64,000 nucleotides of DNA, taken from contig CP150560.1 of the NCBI GenBank assembly GCA_049487715.1, positions 248,001-312,000 on the forward strand, in the 5' to 3' direction. The notes under the pieces were generated by a model, which saw nothing but the letters and a program-made list of their open reading frames with translations, did not search any database and was not told where the DNA came from. Position 1 is the first letter of the stretch, and each line of letters starts with the position of its first letter. Both the position numbers and the translations under genes were made by a program. Of the stretch, positions 8,457 through 16,915 are shown in pieces. This DNA is from Pycnococcus provasolii. Lineage: Eukaryota > Chlorophyta > Pseudoscourfieldiophyceae > Pseudoscourfieldiales.

Positions 8457-8564
8457 CCGTGCGCGTCGTCGCCACCATGGCGCCACAGGGGGAGGTGGAA
8501 GGGGGCAGGGTTTTTTATAAACCTGGAAAAACTAATTTTTATAAACCTGGTGGGCCCTTTTACT
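8457..8564 (-). repeat. Right 108-bp inverted repeat
   Basis: Identical to the reverse complement of 7852-7959 over all 108 bases. It begins 18 bp after the stop codon of the enclosed gene. It would provide a mirrored promoter and start codon directed back across that gene. Confidence 0.9.
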
Positions 8565-8652
8565 CTCTTTTTTTAGTTTTTTTTGCGGCGCCTTCTTTCC
8601 CTTTCCCTTTCGCAGAACGAAAGAAAGATTCGTGCGCCTTTTCTTGTCGTTT
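8565..8652 (+). repeat. Right direct repeat of the compact element
   Basis: Same orientation as 7747-7835 and abuts the right inverted repeat with no spacer, whereas the left copy is separated from its inverted repeat by 16 bp. Confidence 0.8.
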
Positions 8653-9330
8653 CCGGCGCCATGTTCATGTTCGTGCGCCATGTAGAAGGGGCAAAAGGTA
8701 GTACTACTTATTCTATGTATTTTATGGTAGAAAGATGATGCGCAGACACGTACGTGTGTCACTCACTCACTCACGTGTGTGTGCTAAATACTACAGCACC
8801 TGTTTTTTTTAAAGAAACTAATTCGTAGACAACTTAAACTGATCGTACTGTACTGTACATATACTGTAGTTCGATAACGTACATAATACGGTAACTTAAG
8901 TAACGTGCTTAGACTAAGCGTGACGTGACTGCTTGCGCCCAAACTCAAACTCAAACTTGCCTAAGGTTAACCCTGGTCACCACCCTGGCTACCACCCCCC
9001 AGACACCAGATGGTCCTGCCACACGTCCTGCCCGTGCTTCAGTGCTTGAACCCGTGATCCTACCCGGTAGTAAAACTTACTCCTTAAAATGAGCGCCCAC
9101 TTCAGAAAACTTTACCTTTACATAGCTTTCTGAGGTCTGAGTTGACGCGTTGGCGTTGGGGATGGCGGGCAAACCCGGTAAAATACAGGCAACAGGTCCG
9201 GCATACTGTAATACCCTTAAAAAAAAAGTCGTTCTCCCAACCGGTATTTAAAAAAAGCCTTAACAAACAAACCAACCCCTGGGTGGGCACCTGGGCGGCC
9301 GCCTTCGAACATTCTTGCTCTGGGTCATCC
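8653..9330. other. Intergenic, AT-rich with short palindromic GTAC motifs
   Basis: Contains a CACTCACTCACTCACGTGTGTGTG tract near 8760-8783 and a cluster of GTACTGTACTGTACATATACTGTA-type palindromes near 8848-8880, similar to those at 42036-42235. No gene is seen. It includes the promoter of the J-domain gene. Confidence 0.6.
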
Positions 9331-10359
9331 ATGGCGCAGCAGCAATCAATCTCGTCCTTACCCTTTAGTCGAAGTCCTTGTCGTCGTCGTCGTCGGTCTA
9401 TGAGATCTATGTCATTCATGTCCTCAGGGTGCTCCTTCGTGCGGCCATCATCGTTGTCGCTTTCTTTATTGCTTTGGTGTTTCTTGTGGTTGCTCTTAAT
9501 GTGTGGTGTGCTGTTCGCGGCCGCTCTGGTCGATCCGTGGGCCATGCTCGGTGTGGATAAAGACGCGACGTTGCCGGAAATCAAACGTGCGTTCAAGGCG
9601 AAAGCGCTCCAAGTTCACCCGGATAAAGGTGGGACGGAGGAGGAATTCGTTAACCTCAGAGCTGCATACGACACGGTAACAGGGCATGATGCGGAGACAT
9701 GGAGAAGGCAAACGCAAGCAGAGCAAGAACAGGATAGCACGTTCGACGACTTCTTTAGCTACTTCGATGGGCGGTTCCGTGAATCGCACGCTCGAATTAC
9801 TCTCTACATGAAGAGCGAAGGCGCGACGTTCGAGTTTTCGTATGCCGAGTTCGCCAAGCACGACTTTGACATGGAAAGGATCTTTCGCGCAAGCTTTGAT
9901 AATGGCGCGAAGGTGACGGCGACGGGATACAACGAGGACGGCGAGGTGATCATGCAGGGTGCGGTGCACAGCCACGTCGCGCCAAAGAAGAAGCACATCA
10001 GCGGTAAGAGTGGTGGTGAAAAGAAGCTAAAGTATAAGCGAAAGATCGCGACTGCGACTACAGAGGAGAAGGGGGAGGATGGTGACTTGGAGAGTCGCGT
10101 TAGAGCGGAGACTCGTCGCCAGAGAAGAGTATACATTGTGGTCTGCGCGTGGATGAGCGTTAGTTTGGCGTTTATGTTTTCCATGGGCGGGTACATCTTT
10201 TGGAGTCTGTTTCGTTTGCACAGTCGCGGCATGAGCGGGAAGTCGCCGCCGAGTGAGCTGATAGCGAAACTCCGAAACGACGCCGAGGACTTGGACGATT
10301 TGCCGTTTCCGATGGTGGCGATGCTCAACGCATCCACCACCACCAAGAAGGATACCTGA
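9331..10359 (+). CDS. Membrane-anchored DnaJ (J-domain) co-chaperone
   Basis: 342 residues from the first in-frame ATG (9331). A basic N-terminus leads to a hydrophobic segment (~41-67, LSLSLLLWCFLWLLLMCGVLF), a signal anchor or signal peptide. It is followed at once by a J domain (~68-120) with the WAMLGVDKDATLPEIKRAF helix and the essential HPD at ~96-98 (HPDKGGTEEEF). A ~150-residue region without Gly/Phe or Cys repeats follows, then a Lys-rich stretch and a second membrane segment (~267-296). J proteins stimulate Hsp70 ATPase. The two membrane segments suggest action at the ER or an organelle membrane, with topology uncertain. Confidence 0.85.
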   Translation: MAQQQSISSLPFSRSPCRRRRRSMRSMSFMSSGCSFVRPSSLSLSLLLWCFLWLLLMCGVLFAAALVDPWAMLGVDKDATLPEIKRAFKAKALQVHPDKGGTEEEFVNLRAAYDTVTGHDAETWRRQTQAEQEQDSTFDDFFSYFDGRFRESHARITLYMKSEGATFEFSYAEFAKHDFDMERIFRASFDNGAKVTATGYNEDGEVIMQGAVHSHVAPKKKHISGKSGGEKKLKYKRKIATATTEEKGEDGDLESRVRAETRRQRRVYIVVCAWMSVSLAFMFSMGGYIFWSLFRLHSRGMSGKSPPSELIAKLRNDAEDLDDLPFPMVAMLNASTTTKKDT

Positions 10360-10559
10360 TATACAACACTGCCAATATATTATATATAGACTATTTATTT
10401 ATTTCGTGAATTAAAAAAACAACACGACAACACAACAACAACAACACAGCACGACTCCCTAGACTAACTTAAGAAGTACTTTATGTGCGTGGTCTCAGAG
10501 AGCTTTCATTCATGGCGTTCATGTTCTCATTCTTGGACTATTCAACAACGGTCCCCCCC
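10360..10559. other. Short intergenic region left of the retrotransposon
   Basis: AT-rich with a CAACAACAACAACA tract. It ends in seven C bases (10553-10559), which match the six C bases on the far side of the copia element (17218-17223) and form its probable target-site duplication. Confidence 0.6.
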
Positions 10560-10861
10560 TATTATTTTTGTGGTTTCACGTAGTTACACTTGAGTGTATT
10601 CGCGGCGCCACTACCCTCTCTTGAGAAGTGAAGTCCTTCTTCCCGAGTGTCTCGCCCACCTCTCTCTGTCGTGTCGGCTCGTGGATACCTCTTCCCTCGC
10701 GCTCCGGTATCGCGTTGCCACCCGGGGGCGTCAACGCGATTCCAGGCTGGGGGGCTCAACAACTCTCGCCGCTATATGGCTTCTCAATGATAAACCCCGA
10801 ACTCCCAATCTGACGCATAGCTCTCTCGTCGAATACTTGCCTCCTGCGAGCTATCTCAACA
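10560..10861 (-). repeat. 3' LTR of the copia element
   Basis: On the minus strand it starts TGTTGAG, the usual copia-like TG start, and ends ...AAAAATAATA. It matches 16916-17217 with no difference seen by eye. Confidence 0.92.
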
Positions 10862-10870
10862 CTCCCCCTC
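10862..10870 (-). other. Polypurine tract (PPT)
   Basis: Minus-strand GAGGGGGAG lies directly before the 3' LTR, the position at which plus-strand DNA synthesis is primed in LTR retrotransposons. Confidence 0.75.
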
Positions 10871-10893
10871 GTTCTCTACGTCCGTAGAGAGCG

Positions 10894-13782
10894 TCACCAC
10901 AGCGAGCAACACGCCATCGTGTTTCCGATAGCCTTGAGCATTTTCCGGCCCGCCGTCTGTGCAAAAGATAGCACGCTTGAAGCATGCTTCTCGAACGTGG
11001 TGCGCGGCAGCGACTTTGTGAATAAGTCAGCCACATTCTCGGATGTGTCCACCCGTTTGACCACGAATTGCGCGTCCGGCGGTTGCAGCTTATCATCCAA
11101 CCATTTACGCTTGATATCAATATGCTTCGTACGCCCGTGTGACGTCGGGTGGTCAACGAGGTTTGCAGCGCCATTGTTATCTTCGAACAGTACGGTGGGT
11201 CCATGCATTTCCTCGCCCAGAGATTGAATTAAGCGGCGAAGAAAGATTCCCTCTTGAATTGCATGAACTAATGCCGTATACTCAGCCTCTACAGTACTCA
11301 AAGCAATGGTCCGTTGAAGCTTGCTCACCCAACTTATCGGTCCACCATTGAGAAAGAATACATATCCAGTCGTGGACTTCCTAGAGTCCAAGTTATCACC
11401 CCACGACGCATCCACGTAACCGTGGAGCTCGGCAGTGCGACGTGGAGACTTCCAGTAACATATTCCGGCGTCTCCGGTGCGATGCAGATATCTCAGCACA
11501 TGTTTCACTACCGCATTCCAGCTCTCAGGTGGAGCCGTCATGACATGGGATAGTTGGCATACTGCATTGGCCAAGTCAGGCCTAGTGCATTGCGCTAAGT
11601 AAAGCAAGCTTCCAACAAACGTCCGGTTTCTTTTGAGCTGTTCTGGCGTGGGCGTCTCCTTCGAACGGCTTAAACTCGCTCCTGCAGGCAATGGAGTATT
11701 AGTAAGGCGTGCGTCTTCCATACCGAAGTCTTTCAGCAATTTCTTGACATATGCTGGTTGGCTTAACGATATATACTCATCCGGCTTTACGTCCACTGAC
11801 ATGCCCAAGATCCAATTTGCGTTCTCGGGTTCAGTTGTATCGAACTCTTTACGGAACTTCGAGATAAACTCAGATATGTCTGCACTCGTCTTCCCACAAA
11901 CTATTAAGTCGTCCACGTAAATCGCCACAATAAGGGTCCCGTCCTTCATGAACAAACAAAGATCTACTTCATTTTGTATGAAGCCCAGAGTTAAGAGAAG
12001 TGCTGACAATTTCTGATTCCACATTCGACCAGCTTGTTTCAGTCCGTAAAGTCCCTTTTTGAGTATGCACACCATGTGTTCCTTTCCAGGTACTACAAAG
12101 CCTTGCGGTTGTTCCATGTAGATTGGTTTGCTTAGATCTGCATTCAAATAAGCGTTCGATACGTCGATTTGTATCGCTTTCCATCCTCGTTTTGCTGCGA
12201 TTGACAAAAGAACTCTCAATGCGGTATAAGACACTACAGGCGCGAACGTTTCGTCAAAATCAACACCGTAGATTTGGGTGTCTCCTCTGGCAACGAGGCG
12301 CGCTTTGTACCGTTCGATCTCACCATCTCGCTTCCTTTTCACTTTGAATACCCATTTCGTTTTGATGATATTCATGCCTGCCGTGCGTGGTGAAAGGTTC
12401 CAAGTGCCTTTCTTTTCCACCAATGCTTGGATCTCTGCTTTCATCGCCTCTTCCCATAGATGTGCATCAGGTGACCGTATCGCTTCCAAATATGTGCGCG
12501 GCTCAAGAGGATCAACGCTGATAGACATGAGTGGTGGAGGATTGCTTGGATAGTCTCGATCTGCATCTCTCACGGCTACCATTGACTTCTTCTCAGCGCC
12601 TCTCGCATGTATTCGTATTATATTGAGTACACTATGCGCGGCTTCATGGGCTACGAGATCTGCATCCACGTTGGCATCAACTTCATGTTGAGCCTCCCCC
12701 TGGTTCAAACGCCGTCTCCAAAAGGAGTTCGCATATTCTTGCAGTGTGTCGAGTGACTCGCGATCAATGATGTTCTCGCTATCTCGCGCGCGTTCCGATA
12801 CCCTATGAATACACGTGCTTGGTGAAGTACGCAAAATGATGCGCATGTCTGGAGATGCCTTCATTATTGATCGGCACTTCCTATACAGTTCAAGCATCGC
12901 GTCGGCGTGATCACTTCTCATGTTGCACGGCTTGTATCTTGCATCCTTGGCTGCTTGGCAGAAAATCTCGCCTGCTCGACAACACCTCTCTTCGAGTATA
13001 ACGTCTACGTCGTTGGTCGTTGATGGTTCATTTCCGATGAGCGCGTCACTTAGTGGACCTAGCGTTTGAAATGCAATTGCCCCAGCTGAGGTTCCTTTAT
13101 GTTGCTCTTGTAGCAGGTCAAGCTCAAGCCATCTCTTGACATTCTCTTCCTCAATACGTACACGGAGACCTGCCGACCGCAGCTTTTGAGCCATCTTGTG
13201 TATGGTAGTCGTCTTGCCTGCTCCAATTAAGCCATCGACTGTAACTCTGAGTGGGACATTCTCGTCGTCCGTTGTCTCATGTTTAGCAACTTGGAAAGCC
13301 ATTTGTTGGTGCATTTCCTCATCCACTTCGGAATGTACATAGCCATCCGCCAGGTCCAGATTATTTATCGAAGCATTTTGTGGCGGTAGTCGCATATGCT
13401 CTCGAAGCAATTCCTCCAGTACATCATCTTCTACTGGTGCCATTTTTCGCAGTTCTATTGTTGAACCTTTTGCAAGATGCGGGAACAGTGTGCTTGCCGG
13501 ATTTTTCAGCTTGCCATCTACATTTCTCTGCTCGAAGAATCTGACATCCCTAGTCCTCGCAACTGATCGCGTTTGTGGGTGCCACACGACATACGTATTT
13601 CGGTCTGCATCGTCGTACCCGATGAATACACCGGCGTCTCCCTTGTCGGATAACGCGCGCCTTCGGTCTCTAGGGATATGGCGAAAGACCAAAGCACCGA
13701 AAGTGTGTAAGCTTGCCAGCTCTCTTCGCAATATTGCTTGGCCAGAATATCTTTCTCTTGGCGATAACCCTTCAGAATGCAT
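10894..13782 (-). CDS. Copia pol, second frame: integrase C-terminus, deoxynucleoside-kinase-like domain, reverse transcriptase, RNase H
   Basis: 962 codons from the first ATG; the frame is open slightly further upstream. Residues ~1-85 are the integrase C-terminal part (LASLHTFGALVFRHIP, GVFIGYDD). Residues ~177-393 are a deoxynucleoside-kinase-like domain (described separately). Reverse transcriptase starts near 455 (KTKWVFKVKRKRDGEIERYK) and has IQIDVSNAYLNADL and the catalytic YVDD at 622-625. RNase H follows (~785-930: DASWGDNLDSRKSTTGY, LSTVEAEYTAL, KHIDIKRKW). The frame is +1 relative to the upstream gag-integrase frame and overlaps it by 11 bp, so expression would need a frameshift, or the element is broken at this point. 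All reverse transcriptase and RNase H motifs look intact. Confidence 0.9.
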   Translation of the reverse strand: MHSEGLSPRERYSGQAILRRELASLHTFGALVFRHIPRDRRRALSDKGDAGVFIGYDDADRNTYVVWHPQTRSVARTRDVRFFEQRNVDGKLKNPASTLFPHLAKGSTIELRKMAPVEDDVLEELLREHMRLPPQNASINNLDLADGYVHSEVDEEMHQQMAFQVAKHETTDDENVPLRVTVDGLIGAGKTTTIHKMAQKLRSAGLRVRIEEENVKRWLELDLLQEQHKGTSAGAIAFQTLGPLSDALIGNEPSTTNDVDVILEERCCRAGEIFCQAAKDARYKPCNMRSDHADAMLELYRKCRSIMKASPDMRIILRTSPSTCIHRVSERARDSENIIDRESLDTLQEYANSFWRRRLNQGEAQHEVDANVDADLVAHEAAHSVLNIIRIHARGAEKKSMVAVRDADRDYPSNPPPLMSISVDPLEPRTYLEAIRSPDAHLWEEAMKAEIQALVEKKGTWNLSPRTAGMNIIKTKWVFKVKRKRDGEIERYKARLVARGDTQIYGVDFDETFAPVVSYTALRVLLSIAAKRGWKAIQIDVSNAYLNADLSKPIYMEQPQGFVVPGKEHMVCILKKGLYGLKQAGRMWNQKLSALLLTLGFIQNEVDLCLFMKDGTLIVAIYVDDLIVCGKTSADISEFISKFRKEFDTTEPENANWILGMSVDVKPDEYISLSQPAYVKKLLKDFGMEDARLTNTPLPAGASLSRSKETPTPEQLKRNRTFVGSLLYLAQCTRPDLANAVCQLSHVMTAPPESWNAVVKHVLRYLHRTGDAGICYWKSPRRTAELHGYVDASWGDNLDSRKSTTGYVFFLNGGPISWVSKLQRTIALSTVEAEYTALVHAIQEGIFLRRLIQSLGEEMHGPTVLFEDNNGAANLVDHPTSHGRTKHIDIKRKWLDDKLQPPDAQFVVKRVDTSENVADLFTKSLPRTTFEKHASSVLSFAQTAGRKMLKAIGNTMACCSLW
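12604..13254 (-). other. Deoxynucleoside-kinase-like (dNK) domain inside copia pol
   Basis: Residues ~177-393 of the second pol frame. In order: VTVDGLIGAGKTT, the P-loop type seen in dNK/thymidine-kinase proteins (nt 13207-13233); EEENVKRW, at the place of the family's E-P-V-x-x-W; VILEERCCRAGEIF, at the place of the E-R-S motif, with Cys for Ser; and PDMRIILRTSPSTCIHRVSE followed by RARDSENII and a Leu/Tyr/Trp helix, matching the strand-lid-helix block (LxxxPexCxxRIxxRxRxxE) of dCK/dGK/TK2-type kinases. Such enzymes phosphorylate deoxynucleosides to monophosphates. Family membership is inferred from motif order; activity is unknown. Confidence 0.8.
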
Positions 13783-16700
13783 GGCTGTGTCGCTCAGCGG
13801 GATTAAGTTTTTTCAATAGCACCGCCGTCCGAAGTGCCGAGAACCAAAATTCCACACGCAAATTCGCTGCATCGAGCATAGCTAGCGCTGACTCTTTTGC
13901 TGTCCCAATGTGCCGCTCAATACGGTTTTGCCACTGGGCATCGGTAGCTGCCGCTCTGAGTCGTATTCCTTTCTCTTCGAGAAGTTGTCTGAAACGAGCA
14001 TCGTCGAACACTTTCCCAGCGTCGCATCTTAGCTCCTTAATTTCGGCCATTTCCTCTTGAGCTGGTCGCTTCCCGATGAATTCCTCTGATTGTGAACTTC
14101 TTTGATTATCGGCATGGTTCCGTCTTTCTCTCTCAATTTCGGACAAGAACGTTCTAGTTATGGCTGTGAGTTCCTCACCGCTACTCCCGTTCGCTCCATA
14201 GATTTTCATGTACCTACTCGCGTACTCCATGAACATGTATGCCACCTTTATGTTTCCCAGCGATGGCGTGTGTACCGGAACGGGGTCCATGCCCCAAACC
14301 TCTCCTAACCGATGCATGGTAGCACTCGGTGTCCGTGGCACAGGCGCCTTTTTGCTTTTAGCTTTTGCGCAGATCATGCATTCCAAACTCGGTGCAAGGT
14401 TAGCCTTGATCCCCAGGCTCGTGAGTATTTTGTCGAGGCGCGCGACAGACGGGTGTCCAAGCTGGTAATGCAACTGCATAGCGACTTCCTGCGCTTTCGA
14501 AAGCTCTACCGAAGCTTGTGCTGCCGATACGGCACTCGATAGCTGTGTGGCTGAGATGCTTTGAGAGCACGTGCGCTGGGATGCATGTGTCGTATCATCC
14601 CTTAGCTTGTAGCTGAGGGTAGGATATCCTTGTTGCGTCACGTGGATTGGTATTGAACGTCCGTCAGCCAAATTCACGTTTGACGAGTACGCGTCGAGGG
14701 TGAACTTTGCATCCAACTGCTTTAGCAACTTGTCGACGCTAACTATCGTGTTGAAGCCTTTAAGATTCTCCGAGTAGTACACGTCTTGGATGTCGATGTT
14801 GAGCTGCCTCGCATCACCTCCAGCTAATTTCACTCGGATTAGCATTTCTCCAATGTGTGTTAGCTGAACCGGAGTCTTTCCATCGATTCCGTAGACTATC
14901 ACTGGCTCCGGGAGTTTGCGAGCGTTACTTAGATCGTTCCTTTGCCCTGTGGCATGGATTGGTGATCCCGTGTCGAGTAACAGCGAATCCGGACTCAATG
15001 TTGACGCAAGCATGAGCAAAGCTCCAATGCCGTCGAAGATGTTATCCTTTCCCTCTGCCACCACGGCGTTTACTTTGCTCGTCTTCTGGTTTCCCTTTTC
15101 CGAGCCATTGTTGTTTCGTTTTCGCTTGCGTTGCAAAGCGCGCCATAGCACTGGATTATGGCTCCCGCCCCCAGGTGCCCAACACTTTGTTATATGATGT
15201 TTCTCAGGGTTGGGACATTTTGGGTTCGTGCAAGGTCCTTGAAGCGATGATGTGCGTTGTTGTGCCGCTGCCAAAGTTTCGTCGTTTGGGTCAACCGTTT
15301 GCTCCACAGCGAGAACCGGTCGTCCGGTATGTCGCGTAGTAGACGTGACGTCTACTACGCTCTCGATTCTCAGTTTGGTGCAGGCTTTCGCCACGAAGGT
15401 CTTGAGTTCGATGTCTGCGTCTCGCGTAATGTTGGCATTCTTCACCTCATTCATTACCGCCGTTCGTGCGTTCGGCTGCAGCGACCGTATAAACGTTGTC
15501 AACAGTTCGAAGTTTGTTTGCCTGAAATTCGTGAGGTTGAATTTTCTCAGTTGTTCTTGCCATCTCACATGATAATGCCTGAGATCCTCCGTTCTGTCTT
15601 GTACGACGGCTTTGAGTTCCTGCAGGGCACCGAGGCCGTCCTCGATCTCGTGCCTTTCGAAATTTCTCTGAACTTCATTCCAAAGGCGCGCTCCATCATG
15701 GTGTTGTGCCGCTTCGGCGTCGTGCAGGATACCCAGAATTTCTGGACTTAAGTGCTCCTCTTCCGCGAGCAACGCCATGCTTAATTGCTCAAACATGTCG
15801 TTGGCGTCCCTCCGCAGCTCGGGAGGAACTCCGTTGGGTGAGTGTAGCATGGCGTTCCCGGATCTTGTCCATCTCGATCTCGTATACGCTGAGAATGCGA
15901 GTTTGAAAGTCGGCCAACTCCCTTTGAATGCCGGCCGTTTGCCTGGATTGGATTGCTCGAGCTCGCGTGATAGGTGTCTCGCGTATTCTGCGGCCGCAAG
16001 TCTCTCCGTTGGAGCCCTCGCGGGTTCCGCGCGTTCTGCTCGAGCTATCCTTTGCGCTTCCCTTCGCTCAAGTTCTACTTGAATGATGGCGTTCGATTCA
16101 GCGCGTGCGGCTTGCACTTCCTCTTGCGCTTTGCGCAGTTCTTCCACGAGTGTCTCGATGAGCTCCTCTCTCTCCTCCGCGCTATTCTCCTGTGTTGCAC
16201 CGGCAGCACCGGCAGCTCTCGGTGGCTGTCTCGGCGGTGGTGCTTGCGTTGCCCTGGGAGCTCTTTGTGGCTGTCCCGCCGGCGGCACTAGCGTTGCCCC
16301 GGGAGCTCTCTGTGGCTGTCCCGGCGGCGGCACTTGCGTTGTTCCGGGAGCTCTGTGTGGCTGTCCCGGCGGCGGTGGCGGCACGTCGCAGTGCTCCACG
16401 CGAGGTGGTGTAAACGCTCGCTGTGGAGTTGACGGCCGCGCACCCCGTTTCGACGTTTCCGGCTGTGCGGCCGGTCGTTTTTCACGCCGGCGTGCTTCAC
16501 GCTCGGCCGGTGTCCTCAGGCTTCCACGACGAGCTTGTTCTTCGCGTGCACGACGAGCTTGCTCTTCGCGTGCACGACGAGCTTGCTCTTCGCGTGCACG
16601 ACGAGCTTGCTCTTCGTGCCTTGCGTCTGCAAGGCGCGCGCTTCGTCGCGTGACGACTTGCCACTCGGCGTCTTCAGCCGCGCGTGTCGTCGTGTCGCGC

Positions 16701-16786
16701 GCCGTCGTGTCGCGTACAGCGTCGGCATACGTTGTCACGTATCTTTCGGCTAGGTCGGCCGTCTCGGTCGAAGCTCGCGCCGCCAT
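13772..16786 (-). CDS. Copia gag, protease and integrase catalytic region (first frame)
   Basis: 1,004 residues from the ATG at 16786. The N-terminus has four tandem EEQARRAR repeats (~58-87) and a Pro/Gln/Ala repeat region. The gag core (~280-480) contains SRWTRSG and RHYHVRWQEQLRKFNL-like helices. A zinc-knuckle-like CX4CX5HX4C lies at 519-535, the aspartic protease motif LLLDTGSPIHATG at ~602-614 and the integrase zinc module H773/H778/C803/C806. The DDE core is D834, D922 and E957, with the usual 35-residue last spacing; the D-to-D spacing is longer than usual because of a charged insertion (~883-915). The frame ends at 13772 soon after a run of six A (minus strand), where the downstream pol frame takes over. 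Confidence 0.9.
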   Translation of the reverse strand: MAARASTETADLAERYVTTYADAVRDTTARDTTTRAAEDAEWQVVTRRSARLADARHEEQARRAREEQARRAREEQARRAREEQARRGSLRTPAEREARRREKRPAAQPETSKRGARPSTPQRAFTPPRVEHCDVPPPPPGQPHRAPGTTQVPPPGQPQRAPGATLVPPAGQPQRAPRATQAPPPRQPPRAAGAAGATQENSAEEREELIETLVEELRKAQEEVQAARAESNAIIQVELERREAQRIARAERAEPARAPTERLAAAEYARHLSRELEQSNPGKRPAFKGSWPTFKLAFSAYTRSRWTRSGNAMLHSPNGVPPELRRDANDMFEQLSMALLAEEEHLSPEILGILHDAEAAQHHDGARLWNEVQRNFERHEIEDGLGALQELKAVVQDRTEDLRHYHVRWQEQLRKFNLTNFRQTNFELLTTFIRSLQPNARTAVMNEVKNANITRDADIELKTFVAKACTKLRIESVVDVTSTTRHTGRPVLAVEQTVDPNDETLAAAQQRTSSLQGPCTNPKCPNPEKHHITKCWAPGGGSHNPVLWRALQRKRKRNNNGSEKGNQKTSKVNAVVAEGKDNIFDGIGALLMLASTLSPDSLLLDTGSPIHATGQRNDLSNARKLPEPVIVYGIDGKTPVQLTHIGEMLIRVKLAGGDARQLNIDIQDVYYSENLKGFNTIVSVDKLLKQLDAKFTLDAYSSNVNLADGRSIPIHVTQQGYPTLSYKLRDDTTHASQRTCSQSISATQLSSAVSAAQASVELSKAQEVAMQLHYQLGHPSVARLDKILTSLGIKANLAPSLECMICAKAKSKKAPVPRTPSATMHRLGEVWGMDPVPVHTPSLGNIKVAYMFMEYASRYMKIYGANGSSGEELTAITRTFLSEIERERRNHADNQRSSQSEEFIGKRPAQEEMAEIKELRCDAGKVFDDARFRQLLEEKGIRLRAAATDAQWQNRIERHIGTAKESALAMLDAANLRVEFWFSALRTAVLLKKLNPAERHSHAF

Positions 16787-16899
16787 GTCACTACCAAATG
16801 GGAAATATTTTTTTTTTGAGAGTCTAGTACGTCCGTTATACCGTTAGAACGGTCTCTTTCAGGCCGTTCGAGGATAGTGCGTGCGCTGCGTTGCGCGCG

Positions 16900-16915
16900 T
16901 TTGAGGCTCGTAACC
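16900..16915 (-). other. Primer-binding-like site resembling a tRNA anticodon arm
   Basis: Directly inside the 5' LTR the minus strand reads GGTTACGAGCCTC. Its complement, AGG-CTCGTAA-CCT, folds as a short stem with a seven-base loop like an anticodon arm. Drosophila copia is primed by an internal tRNA-iMet fragment at a very similar GGTTATGGGCC site, so half-tRNA priming is inferred here. Confidence 0.5.

Larger units (their letters stand above)
7747..8652. mobile_element. Putative compact element: direct repeats outside, perfect inverted repeats inside, one gene
   Basis: Order: direct repeat (7747-7835), 16-bp spacer, 108-bp inverted repeat (7852-7959), one small gene, the inverted copy (8457-8564), then the second direct repeat (8565-8652). 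The inverted repeats are identical base for base, and the direct repeats differ by about one substitution and one indel. Such symmetry is typical of a mobile or recently recombined unit, but no transposase, integrase or recombinase is encoded, so if mobile it would be non-autonomous or use an unrecognised protein. An 88-bp target duplication would be unusually long, so the direct repeats are more likely part of the element. Confidence 0.5.

Noticed and set aside
8158-8478. Minus-strand frame beginning with the same MVATTRT from the right inverted repeat
   Set aside because: After the shared seven residues the sequence is low quality and antisense to a better coding frame. It is mentioned only as a consequence of the inverted arms.
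13808-13815. Classic -1 ribosomal slippery site A AAA AAC in copia pol
   Set aside because: The heptamer exists but is out of register with the zero frame, and the needed shift is +1; an indel or another mechanism fits better.
16083-16847. 254-codon plus-strand frame in the copia gag region
   Set aside because: Shadow of the gag repeats; no recognisable domain and wrong strand for the element.
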